The translations under genes were made by a program, and so were the position numbers. Positions 53,139 through 62,085 of a stretch of 64,000 bases of DNA are shown one piece after another. The notes under the pieces were generated by a model. The model saw only the letters and a list, made by a program, of their open reading frames with translations. It searched no databases and was not told the DNA's origin. The stretch is from Cryomorpha ignava (GTDB lineage Bacteria > Bacteroidota > Bacteroidia > Flavobacteriales_D > Cryomorphaceae), in the NCBI RefSeq assembly GCF_010686655.1, contig NZ_JAAGVY010000012.1:1-64000 (forward strand), given 5' to 3'. Every line of letters starts with the position of its first letter. Positions within the stretch are counted from its first letter, which is position 1.

Positions 53139-56099
53139 TTATTTCTGCTTTTTGTATGCTTTCAGTTTCTTTTGAACGTCTTTTGACTTGAAGTAATTTT
53201 TAAATCTAGGTTCATTTTCAAATTGCTCATAATCTACTCTCAAAGAGATTGCTTTCGTCAGATTTGCTAAAGACGACTCCTTGTGATTCAAATTGAACTC
53301 TGCCATGCTCAAACCGAAGTAAGGATCTGGATTGGTAATATCAAGTTTAACGGCCTCCTCAAAATTAGATTTTGCATTGGTTAAGGTACTTTCTATCACC
53401 CCCGAGCTCATTCCCGTTTCACGTGCTTTTTTAAGATTTATTAAACCCTGAAGATAATTGTGTTCTGAGGTGCCCACAAACTCATTGTTTCGCGAAACGA
53501 CCAAGTTCAAATTTGAAGACGCCTCCTTTAATTCATTTAAGGCAATAAATGTTCTCGCTTCGTTCAATAAATCTTCTTCCGATATTGATTTTTCATATTT
53601 AAATCTCAGTTGTTGAAATTCCTTCTTTGCTTTTTTATAATCCTCAAGTTTATAGTATGCAAGCGCAGTTGAGCTAAATACTGCATAGTCATCATACCCC
53701 TTAGAAAGGGCTTCGTCAAAATACTTAAAAGATTGCTTAACTTTTTTAGGATTTGCCAAATAAGTAAGACCCATCTCATAGTATCCTTCTCCCTTTTTCG
53801 GATACACCCTTATAGCCTTTTTTAGTTGGTCTTCTGATAATTTGTACTTGCCTTCTTTTCTGAAACACTGTCCAATGCGTTTATTTACAGAATAAATCAT
53901 TTCCTTATCCTTTCTTTTCCCCAGCCTCTCAAGCGCATTCTCATAATAAATTCTGGCAGACACAATTTCTCGATCTTCGGCATAAAAGGTTTCTCCCAGT
54001 TCATAGTTTGCGTTATAATTATCCTGAATTTTGAGCAAGCTATAAAGGCTTTCTTTCGATTCTCCATAATTATGCTGCGCTCTGCTTACCAGTCCTTTTA
54101 CCAAATATCCATTCGTGCTTTTCTCTCCAGACTGGTTTATGGCCGCGTTAGCAAAAACAAGAGCCCGATCAAAATTATTTTTTTCATTGCCCATATCATA
54201 ATAACATCTGGCAGCCATGCCCCATTCAGCATAGTACTCTGGAATATGGCCGGCCATGACAAACATTTTTTCATAGCTTTTGGCAGCTTCATAATCTAGC
54301 ATTGTCGTATTTCTATTATGAATGGCCCTGCCCTGATAGAGGGTTATAAGGCTATCTAACATATTTTTCGAGGTATTATCTAATGATTTATTGGAGTAAT
54401 TCTTTACATACTTTCGGGCATCGGGATTGTTCTCTCCATTTCTTTCAAGACTTGCATAAGCAGCCAGGATTGATGCTTGCGGAAGACTATCCAAATACAG
54501 TAGATTATCTAAGTTCCGTAAGGCAAGCGTATAAGCCTGATTTCTGATTTGTATCTCGGCCAGCCTTAGAAGTGCTTTTTGATTATTTGGATCATAGCTC
54601 AGTGCCTCAAGAATATCTTTTTCAGCCTTGTCAGCTTCGTTATTTTTCAAGTACTGCCCACTGCGCATCACAAAGTAGTTTGGGTTTTTTGGTTCAAAAT
54701 AAATCAAATCGGCCAGGTAGCCCAGCACTACATCGCCGCCACCTGTGCCAGATTCAATCAACTTTAATTTAGGCAAGGCAAATTCTGATCGGCAATCTAT
54801 TGCCTTCTGAAAATAGTTAAGTCCCGGCTCGTTTTGCACCAAGGCTATTTGTCCCAGAAAATAATATTTCTTAGCCAAATCTTCGTTTTTATCTGAACTT
54901 GTGCATGTTACAGAATTCACATCGCGCAAAAGCTCATCTTTAAAATGCTGTCTGAAAAGCTCATTATCCACCTTTCTCTGACTGTCATTCCAGCTGTTTT
55001 GCGCTTCAATTATTTCAGTCTGCTGATCTTTTATTTGTCTCGAATTATCATATTTCCGACTATTGAGATCTGTCCAAAAGCCAATTGCTTTCTCGTTTTC
55101 TGCAGCTATTTTTGAAGCTTCATCATAGTTCCACGTGATGAAAGCATTTGCAGCACGCTCATAGTTTTCTTCAATTTTTTTGGTCAGATCTTCACTTAAA
55201 CTAGCCTTATATTCTAGAAGAATCGGATTGTTCCGCTGTAGTTTTTCCGCTTTAGCAAATTCTTCAGCCGACCCAACAACGTCGTGGCGCATTTTTGCCA
55301 TATCGTATTTTTCCAAAATAGAAAATAACAGAGCTTCTTTACTATCACGTTTTTCTTTGGCTCTTCGCAGCGTTTCTTGAAATGCCTCATCGCTCATCAT
55401 TTCCATATTATCCATTGAGCTACCGCTTTTTTTCCATTCAAAGTATTTCTGGCTCAATACTGCAAGCTCTTCTTTCAGCATAAAATCAGGCTGCCTTTCA
55501 GTATCTAAAAAAACGACAGAGCGCATCTTTAAATCAAACCGTTGAGTAATGGAATCGCGGGTAGCGACAAAACTTGCCAGTTTTATGAATGGCTCCGTTT
55601 TAAGCGTATCGCCTTCTACATTTACAAAGTACTGCTCATAGGCGCCATAAAGCTCATACTGATGATATCCGGTGTTCTCAGGAAAAGTGAATTTAAACGA
55701 TTCGACCGGAATCAGAATTTGATTAATAGACGGATCGACTTCGTAGTTTAAAGCATACTTACTAATAGATATCGGATTTCTATTTTGGAGATAGCTTAAT
55801 GGTCGCGAATAATCCATATCTGATATAACACGTGCATTTTCTTTTTCTTCAAAAGCGTCGTAAATGTAATTGTAAACAGTGCTTTTCGCGTCTTCAGGTA
55901 TATTGGCGTGCAGGCTATTTAAATCGCCTATTAATCTTACGGTTAATTCCTGTGCCTCACCTACAATATACGGAATCTCGTAGTCAGCAATGGTATCTTT
56001 TTTAGCATTTGGCTGAGCCAGTAGTTCAGATGAGCAAAGCTGAAAAGCAAAGAGGGCAGTACTCAGTGATATCCACAATTTATTTGAAAGACGGTTCAT
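53139..56099 (-). CDS. 986-residue exported TPR protein
   Basis: A signal peptide (LWISLSTALFAFQLCSS) opens the protein. Residues about 35-200 are beta-rich (YIVGEAQELTVRLIGDLNSL, NQILIPVESFKFTFPENTG, RFDLKMRSVVFLD) and may share an NTF2-like domain with the two preceding genes. From about residue 260 to the end are tetratricopeptide repeats (for example ALSYDPNNQKALLRLAEI, AIRVYPKKGEGYYEMGLTYL and AVKLDITNPDPYFGLSMAEF), so this is a periplasmic or surface scaffold. It is the last gene of the eight-gene operon, 39 bp after the previous one. Confidence 0.75.
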   Translation of the reverse strand: MNRLSNKLWISLSTALFAFQLCSSELLAQPNAKKDTIADYEIPYIVGEAQELTVRLIGDLNSLHANIPEDAKSTVYNYIYDAFEEKENARVISDMDYSRPLSYLQNRNPISISKYALNYEVDPSINQILIPVESFKFTFPENTGYHQYELYGAYEQYFVNVEGDTLKTEPFIKLASFVATRDSITQRFDLKMRSVVFLDTERQPDFMLKEELAVLSQKYFEWKKSGSSMDNMEMMSDEAFQETLRRAKEKRDSKEALLFSILEKYDMAKMRHDVVGSAEEFAKAEKLQRNNPILLEYKASLSEDLTKKIEENYERAANAFITWNYDEASKIAAENEKAIGFWTDLNSRKYDNSRQIKDQQTEIIEAQNSWNDSQRKVDNELFRQHFKDELLRDVNSVTCTSSDKNEDLAKKYYFLGQIALVQNEPGLNYFQKAIDCRSEFALPKLKLIESGTGGGDVVLGYLADLIYFEPKNPNYFVMRSGQYLKNNEADKAEKDILEALSYDPNNQKALLRLAEIQIRNQAYTLALRNLDNLLYLDSLPQASILAAYASLERNGENNPDARKYVKNYSNKSLDNTSKNMLDSLITLYQGRAIHNRNTTMLDYEAAKSYEKMFVMAGHIPEYYAEWGMAARCYYDMGNEKNNFDRALVFANAAINQSGEKSTNGYLVKGLVSRAQHNYGESKESLYSLLKIQDNYNANYELGETFYAEDREIVSARIYYENALERLGKRKDKEMIYSVNKRIGQCFRKEGKYKLSEDQLKKAIRVYPKKGEGYYEMGLTYLANPKKVKQSFKYFDEALSKGYDDYAVFSSTALAYYKLEDYKKAKKEFQQLRFKYEKSISEEDLLNEARTFIALNELKEASSNLNLVVSRNNEFVGTSEHNYLQGLINLKKARETGMSSGVIESTLTNAKSNFEEAVKLDITNPDPYFGLSMAEFNLNHKESSLANLTKAISLRVDYEQFENEPRFKNYFKSKDVQKKLKAYKKQK

Positions 56100-56138
56100 A
56101 TCTTGAGGTTTTATGTGATTATTCTATAGCTTTTTTTC

Positions 56139-56975
56139 CTAATTCGTATTATTGATCCCCAATACTTGCTTTTGGTAAAGTCTTTTTTCAAGAAATGAAT
56201 CCACAGCTTTTACTTCAGAGATTAACCATCCTGTGTTTAAGCTATAATCTTGCGGAACATATTCCACTTTCATAATCCACCCGGAAATTTGAAGGAAATG
56301 GTACGTTATTCCTGTCTTTATTATCACATCCGTAACAGTTTTCCCGGCAATTAAATTGAGGTATTTGTCTGTATTAGATTCTTTTTGACTATCGGACACT
56401 ACGCTCTGAAAAAGGGTTGAAGATGACAATGCTGAATAAAGCTCTGGGAAATACGTGGCGTGGCTGCTCGCCGAAATGTAAAATTTGTCATGAGATTCCA
56501 TCTTTTCAAGCGATTTTGATTTGATTCCCACAATTGACCATTCTATGGAGTAATCGCTATTCATCTGAATTTCGAGTGTAATCGTCATATCAATTGGTAT
56601 GCTATCAACAGTAACTTGTGCAGGAACAGTTGCATACCAGAGGGCATCGTAGATATCAATATGCACTGGCCTTTCTGAATCTGAAACGTCTTCCACAAAA
56701 TTTTCCCTGACCGAGTCGAGAGATAAAGTAGTTTTGCGTTTATTAAACAGCGCATTTAGCACTCTCTTCCTATCCACCTTTTCTCTTGGATAAGTAATTT
56801 GAACATATTTATAGAATTGTGACTCTTCATCAAAATTAAACCGATCAATAAACTCCTCTATATGATTTACATGAGTTTGAACTGCCTCAGTAAAATTATC
56901 TTGGGCATAAAGATTTTTCGGGATAAATCCAGATGCGATCAAAACAATACCAATATAGATAATGATCTTTTTCAT
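56139..56975 (-). CDS. Exported protein with possible NTF2-like domain
   Basis: The likely start is the ATG at 56975 (MKKIIIYIGIVLIASGFIP, a signal peptide); the longer frame starts at 56990. The 278-residue product has HVNHIEEFIDRFNFDEESQF, RKRVLNALFNKRKTTLSLDS and VQVTVD-like strands through WSIVGIKSKSL. The pattern of helix, LF, strands and WSIVGI is shared in outline with the C-terminus of the next upstream gene. The function is unknown. It is 8 bp from that gene. Confidence 0.65.
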   Translation of the reverse strand: MKKIIIYIGIVLIASGFIPKNLYAQDNFTEAVQTHVNHIEEFIDRFNFDEESQFYKYVQITYPREKVDRKRVLNALFNKRKTTLSLDSVRENFVEDVSDSERPVHIDIYDALWYATVPAQVTVDSIPIDMTITLEIQMNSDYSIEWSIVGIKSKSLEKMESHDKFYISASSHATYFPELYSALSSSTLFQSVVSDSQKESNTDKYLNLIAGKTVTDVIIKTGITYHFLQISGWIMKVEYVPQDYSLNTGWLISEVKAVDSFLEKRLYQKQVLGINNTN

Positions 56976-56997
56976 TTTGTGTAACGTCATTTTTTGG

Positions 56998-58545
56998 TTA
57001 AAAGGGTTGTGTTTGGTTCACACCTATATCTGAAAGCAGAACCTCCCAATAAACCTCAGGAGTTGAGTCGCCGGTAAAAAGTTCTACTCTTCTTATTATA
57101 ACTGTTACATTCTTTTGAGTAATATCGCTGTAGCTCAATTGCTTACCATCTAGGTCGCCAAAGCCTTTAAATTGCTGGCTAAATGTTACAGTTGCAGACC
57201 ACGTTCCATCAGGGTTGCGTTTGAAATTAGAAACCTTGTGAATTTCAGAAAACACGATTTCAACTTTCTGATATGCTCCGGTAATCATGCGTTCAAGCCG
57301 TAGAAGATAGTCACCAATTAAATAGTTTGCTATCACATCAGAATTTACAGATGACACACCTACATTTGCACGCTCATTGATAAATAAATCTTGCACGGTT
57401 GTCTCTCTTTCTCTTTGTTTTTGCTGAGCCGTAAAGTTTCTGTTCACGAGCATTACAAAGCAGTCTTGCAAGCGGTATAGCTTATCTTCAGCTTCACGCT
57501 GAATGGCTTCTTTTTCTTCGGGAGTGATCGTGTCATCGAGTTTAGGCACATTTCGGGCACCCAGGTTCCTGTTATTTTCCTCGTTGCTGGTGGTTTCTTC
57601 AATTACCGGAACGGCTACACTTATTTCAGGTTCACTTTCAGACTCTGACTCGTCAATAGCTTCTTGAACACTTTCATCCGCTAAAATGGGAGTTTCACTT
57701 TCTGGTGTTTCTTCTTTTTCGTTTTCATTTGTATTAATTACTATCGCCTCATCGCCATCACTGCTTATGTTTTTCGTATCTGCTGAATCGTCCTCATCAG
57801 CAGTTGCCTCTTGCAACTTTTTTGAGTTATCCATTTTAGCGTAGCCCTCATTAAGCATGGCAATAATATCGTCTCTGTAATAGTCCAGTTCCAGCGGAGA
57901 AACTTTTACATTTACGGTGTATGATGAACCAATCCAATTGCTTGTTTTATAGCATTCTACAACGATATTATCACTTAAAACTAAGTCAATATCTTCCTTA
58001 TTGATATTATCATTTACTAGTTTTCTTACTGGTTCATGTGCCACTATGGGGTTCGATTTAAGATAACCGGCAGTAATAATTTTTCGATCTTTGGTTAAGC
58101 AGCGATAGCTAAAATGATCTGGAAAATCCAATAAGCCCATATTAATAGAGCAGAAAGATTTTCCGCGTTTATTAAACACGAGAAATCCGGGCGTTTCCAT
58201 GTCCTGATCTAATATAAGAGTTATACTCTTTGTAGAAAGATTAATTTGAGTTGTATCTCCCTGAGAATCGACCGATTTTAGGTAGACCGCCTTGCCCGAA
58301 ATAATTGGAGCACTTGTGGTAGCGATCGGGTTAGCATATTCTGAAGAATATACAATTTGCCTTTCGGACTGTGTACAATCTAATACTGTAAAATCACTGT
58401 ACGCAGCAGTGCTAATTTGTTCTGGATTGGCGTAAATATTGTCATTGGACTCGTTTCTTAATTCGAATCTGTTAGTTACTGTATTAAAAAAAGGCATAAA
58501 CCCGATCAACAGGCAGAAAATTTTCGTATTCAATGGGTTTAACAT
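56998..58545 (-). CDS. Exported protein with acidic linker and NTF2-like C-terminus
   Basis: The 515-residue product has an N-terminal hydrophobic export segment (FCLLIGFMPFFNTV). Residues about 30-250 are beta-rich. An acidic linker follows (about 255-335, such as DESESESEPEISVAVPVIEE). The C-terminal domain (about 365-515) includes QDCFVMLVNRNFTAQQKQ, QDLFINERANVGVSSV and SATVTFSQQFKGFGD. I see no known family. It is placed between the two small envelope proteins and the second NTF2-like gene in a compact operon. Confidence 0.65.
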   Translation of the reverse strand: MLNPLNTKIFCLLIGFMPFFNTVTNRFELRNESNDNIYANPEQISTAAYSDFTVLDCTQSERQIVYSSEYANPIATTSAPIISGKAVYLKSVDSQGDTTQINLSTKSITLILDQDMETPGFLVFNKRGKSFCSINMGLLDFPDHFSYRCLTKDRKIITAGYLKSNPIVAHEPVRKLVNDNINKEDIDLVLSDNIVVECYKTSNWIGSSYTVNVKVSPLELDYYRDDIIAMLNEGYAKMDNSKKLQEATADEDDSADTKNISSDGDEAIVINTNENEKEETPESETPILADESVQEAIDESESESEPEISVAVPVIEETTSNEENNRNLGARNVPKLDDTITPEEKEAIQREAEDKLYRLQDCFVMLVNRNFTAQQKQRERETTVQDLFINERANVGVSSVNSDVIANYLIGDYLLRLERMITGAYQKVEIVFSEIHKVSNFKRNPDGTWSATVTFSQQFKGFGDLDGKQLSYSDITQKNVTVIIRRVELFTGDSTPEVYWEVLLSDIGVNQTQPF

Positions 58546-58573
58546 GGCTATAGTATTAAATTAAGCACAATTA

Positions 58574-59200
58574 TTATTTTATTTTTTTAGATGCCCGTTC
58601 AATTCCTTTCTGAGCTTCACTAAATTCTAAATCTGTAGAAGAATATTTTAGACTTCTTTCAAAAAGCACTTTTGAACTCATCCATTCTTTTTTTCTAATC
58701 TCTTCAGTTGCCATTTCAATACAAAGCGAATAAAGCCACTGCTTCATTTCATTAGATTTTACCGAACCCAATAAGCTGAGGTATTCTTTATAGGTGTTCT
58801 CCAGACTATTTATCTCCTTATTTTGGTAGTATTTATATGCCTCCGACAATAAATTCTGACTCAAAATATTTTTTACATTTAATATATACTTCCCCTCTTC
58901 GCCATATTTGCTAATGTATTTTCGGCAGTTCTCATCTGTATTTGTTTCATCAGTAATCTCGGTATAGAGCAACTCTTCTTCAGCCCTTCTAATCTGCTCC
59001 AAAACGTAATTGTTTGAAGGCTGATTTTCAATAACCACCTGGTAATTTATCAGTGCCTCTTCATATTTCCCATCGTGAAACAAACTATTTGCCTGAATTA
59101 AATGACCATAGGTTTCATTCTCGGGCTGCGCCACGGCATACGAATAAGAGCACAAGAGATTGCCCAGTATTAGAATTAGAAAATGAAACTTTTTTATCAT
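58574..59200 (-). CDS. Exported TPR-like small protein
   Basis: The 208-residue product has a signal peptide (FHFLILILGNLLCSYSYAVA) and helical pairs reminiscent of TPRs: YGHLIQANSLFHDGKYEEAL, NYVLEQIRRAEEELL and SSKVLFERSLKYSSTDLEF. A periplasmic adaptor or scaffold role fits. It is 28 bp upstream of the preceding gene in transcription order. Confidence 0.65.
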   Translation of the reverse strand: MIKKFHFLILILGNLLCSYSYAVAQPENETYGHLIQANSLFHDGKYEEALINYQVVIENQPSNNYVLEQIRRAEEELLYTEITDETNTDENCRKYISKYGEEGKYILNVKNILSQNLLSEAYKYYQNKEINSLENTYKEYLSLLGSVKSNEMKQWLYSLCIEMATEEIRKKEWMSSKVLFERSLKYSSTDLEFSEAQKGIERASKKIK

Positions 59201-59216
59201 GTTATGCTGCTATTTT

Positions 59217-59702
59217 TTATTTTTTGCAATCCCTGTGGGCACGTTGTAAATCTTTAAAATAAGCTCTGCTAAAAGCAGATTCACGTTCTTTAAAAAACGA
59301 CAAAACGGCGTCGTAAGCCATTTGATCAGTAATTCGATTATATAATGTCGAATCACAAGATTCCTTATAGCTTTCTAAATTCCTTTGTAATTCAATTTTA
59401 ATATCGCTGTCGCTAAAACCTTTATATGATGATTTACTCACTTTATCTTTGAGCTTTTCTACTCTTTCTGACTTTAGTTTCTCTACTTCCTTTTTGGTTT
59501 CCGAATTTTGAATGACATCTTCTGTTAAGGTATCTTTCTCAATGTTTTCTATTGAAGTGATAACGCTCTCGTTCTTAACATCCTTCAAAGACTCATCCTT
59601 TCCACTTGAATCCTCAAGTCCACAACCCCAGCCGAATACGAGGAAAATCAACATACAACAGGTTGCGAATAGGTTTCGTATAAATATGTAATTCGCGCTC
59701 AT
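59217..59702 (-). CDS. Small charged lipoprotein
   Basis: The 161-residue product has a lipoprotein signal (LIFLVFGWGCG), a charged helical middle (KKEVEKLKSERVEKLKDKV) and a C-terminal helix region (AVLSFFKERESAFSRAYF). Subtype-iii T6SS loci contain a small lipoprotein, TssQ, but I cannot identify this one as such. It overlaps the permease gene by 4 bp. Confidence 0.65.
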   Translation of the reverse strand: MSANYIFIRNLFATCCMLIFLVFGWGCGLEDSSGKDESLKDVKNESVITSIENIEKDTLTEDVIQNSETKKEVEKLKSERVEKLKDKVSKSSYKGFSDSDIKIELQRNLESYKESCDSTLYNRITDQMAYDAVLSFFKERESAFSRAYFKDLQRAHRDCKK

Positions 59703-61306
59703 GATCTATTGTAAATTAAGTCGCCGGGCGGGCATGAAAGGAAAGATTTTAAGAGGTTTCTAAACAACACAAAAGAAACACCGCCGAAAACGGCAATGGC
59801 CAACCAGAGCCATATATTGGTAAAAACTTCCATATAGCCTAAAAATTCAGGCAAGTGGAGTGCATACATAGTCAAGCGAATCGCAAGAATTATTCCCGTC
59901 AAAAAAACCAACGAAAGCAAAGTTGCACTCGCAATAAGTCTGAAAATTATTCTCAAATATCCTTTGTAAAGAAATTCTTTGGGCATTCCAAAAGCCAGAA
60001 AAGTTCCCAGATTCATACTTATTTTCTCAAGGTGACTTTTCATCAGGTTGAAAAGATAAATCAGAATCGCGAATCCGGCAAAAAACACTAAACTCAAAAT
60101 AAGAAAAATGGACATAAAAGATACCACTCCAAAATTCTCTTTTGCTTCTACTTGACTGAGATCCAACTCCATTTTATACTTCTCCAGAACCACATCCTGA
60201 AAAGGAGAAATAGCTGAAAGATCTTCTATTTTAAAAGAGAGAATATCAAACATGTTTCCGGTAGAGTAATCCTTACTCTCAGGGTCGCCATATACCATAG
60301 ATTCGTGAGGAATAAGCAGAGAATGGTCATACATCAGTGCAGCATTGTACGGGTATAAATCTTCTGCCAATTTTGTACTAATTCTTCGCCGGGCACTTAA
60401 ATCTAAGTTCTCGGAAAGGTCATAAAAGGTCATCACCTTGTTTTGTGATAGAAGGTTCAAATCAGGCTTCGCTGCGCGCTCGTCTCCATAAGTCAGTCCG
60501 AATTCACTTTTTAAGAGTGCTGATATCTCTGTTTTTACGCGAGCTTCATTATCATTTACTTTTACGTACACTGAGAGTTCATTACTTTCGAAAGAAGAAG
60601 AGCCAGAGACATTGCTTTCGCCATAATTATTTAGCGTAACTACAAGTCTGTTTTCGGCAAAAACCTGCGATCTGTTCGGCAAAGATTTTACAACTGCAAG
60701 AACGGTAAGCGGTAGGTTGTCGCCATCCTGAATCATTATTTTGTTAGTCTTTAAATCGGCAATATCACATTCTAAATCTTTAACCAGATTGATACTTATT
60801 ATCACACCATCCTGTAGTTTTTCCGGGGTCAGGTTTTTGACATCTCCGAAATCGTAGATTAAATTATCTTCCTCACAAATGCTGTTTATCAAATCTTTAT
60901 CTTCCCAAAAGTTAAAACTTTGGACAAATGCCAATATCGTTCCTCCGCCTTCGCTTCTATAAAACTTCCAGAGAGCCCTATAAGACCCGGTACTTTTTGA
61001 AAATGAGAATTCATGGCTCGCCGCATTCTCATCAAAAAATTTCTTTATTTCGGCATAGTTATGTCTATAGCTATGATTTGAAACCGGAATATTAAACCAT
61101 TTAATAAATGGGTCGTTCATTTTATAATTCAGGTAGTCTAATCCGGCCTTGCCCAAAACCACAGAAAACAACGAAAAGAAAAGGAGTACCGTTAGCATGA
61201 CAAGAATTCCACTCTTCTTACCTTTTACAGAATTGTATTCTCGCCTATGGAAAATCCTTTCCTTCGGATGTTTAAACTTAAAAAATAAGGAGCGCTCAGG
61301 TTTCAT
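59699..61306 (-). CDS. MacB/FtsX-like ABC permease
   Basis: The 535-residue inner-membrane protein has one N-terminal transmembrane helix (about 34-54, GILVMLTVLLFFSLFSVVLG), a large periplasmic domain of about 330 residues, and three C-terminal helices (about 393-418, 447-472, 490-515). This is the topology of MacB, LolCE and FtsX permeases, which use the ATPase to drive work in the periplasm rather than transport through a channel. The periplasmic domain is larger than in FtsX. It overlaps the ATPase gene by 4 bp. Confidence 0.8.
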   Translation of the reverse strand: MKPERSLFFKFKHPKERIFHRREYNSVKGKKSGILVMLTVLLFFSLFSVVLGKAGLDYLNYKMNDPFIKWFNIPVSNHSYRHNYAEIKKFFDENAASHEFSFSKSTGSYRALWKFYRSEGGGTILAFVQSFNFWEDKDLINSICEEDNLIYDFGDVKNLTPEKLQDGVIISINLVKDLECDIADLKTNKIMIQDGDNLPLTVLAVVKSLPNRSQVFAENRLVVTLNNYGESNVSGSSSFESNELSVYVKVNDNEARVKTEISALLKSEFGLTYGDERAAKPDLNLLSQNKVMTFYDLSENLDLSARRRISTKLAEDLYPYNAALMYDHSLLIPHESMVYGDPESKDYSTGNMFDILSFKIEDLSAISPFQDVVLEKYKMELDLSQVEAKENFGVVSFMSIFLILSLVFFAGFAILIYLFNLMKSHLEKISMNLGTFLAFGMPKEFLYKGYLRIIFRLIASATLLSLVFLTGIILAIRLTMYALHLPEFLGYMEVFTNIWLWLAIAVFGGVSFVLFRNLLKSFLSCPPGDLIYNRS

Positions 61307-62085
61307 GATTTAACTCCTTCCTTAAAAGTGAATGCTTCTTTTTTCAGAACGCGCGTAGTAGCGTATCCATTTTTCGTTGGAAGAATCTCAATAATCATAT
61401 TCCCATATTCATGAGCTAACTCAGAGTGATGGGTAACAATCACGGCCACTTTGTTTTTCTCTTTTATATGATCACTGAGAATTCCGAAAAGCGCTTTTGA
61501 GTTTTCGATATCCAGATTTCCAGTTGGTTCATCTGCCAGTAGAATCGAAAATTGGCCTACAAGGGCTCTCACAAATGCTACTCGCTGTTTCTGTCCACCC
61601 GATATTTCCTGCGGCGACCTATCCAGAATATCATCGGGTAAACTCATCTTTTTTAATAGGAGTTTTACCTCTGACTCAATTTTATTTTGCTCGTCGGGTG
61701 TGAAATTAGCCGCCATCAAAATATTCTCAAGAACAGAGAAATTTGACATCAGATTGGTCGTTTGAAAAATAAAACTAAAGAGTTTTTCTCTGATCGATGT
61801 AAGCTTATTTTCATCTCTCTTCCAAAGATATTCGGGATTGAAATTTTCATTTAAAATAGAAAATTCAGAACTGGAATCATCAAAATTTTTAAATGTATTA
61901 CTCATCAAACCTATGCTTTCTAGCAGCGTACTTTTTCCAATCCCCGACGGCCCTATAATAAAGACCATTCCCGCTCGCGGAATGAGTAGGTCAGGAATAT
62001 TCAATATGACTTTGCTGTCGTAGCCAAATTGAATATTTTTAAAAAAAAATGCAGCATCATTTTGCATAAAAAGTGGATTAACCAA
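61303..62085 (-). CDS. MacB/LolD-type ABC ATPase
   Basis: The 260-residue ATPase has Walker A FIIGPSGIGKSTLLESIGLM, a Q-loop near FSFIFQTTNLMSNFSV, signature ISGGQKQRVAFVRALVG, Walker B ILLADEPTGNLD and H-loop VIVTHHSELAHE. DEPTGNLD is the pattern of LolD, MacB and FtsE. It overlaps the permease on one side by 4 bp and the VWA gene on the other by 8 bp, so it belongs to this complex. Confidence 0.88.
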   Translation of the reverse strand: MVNPLFMQNDAAFFFKNIQFGYDSKVILNIPDLLIPRAGMVFIIGPSGIGKSTLLESIGLMSNTFKNFDDSSSEFSILNENFNPEYLWKRDENKLTSIREKLFSFIFQTTNLMSNFSVLENILMAANFTPDEQNKIESEVKLLLKKMSLPDDILDRSPQEISGGQKQRVAFVRALVGQFSILLADEPTGNLDIENSKALFGILSDHIKEKNKVAVIVTHHSELAHEYGNMIIEILPTKNGYATTRVLKKEAFTFKEGVKS

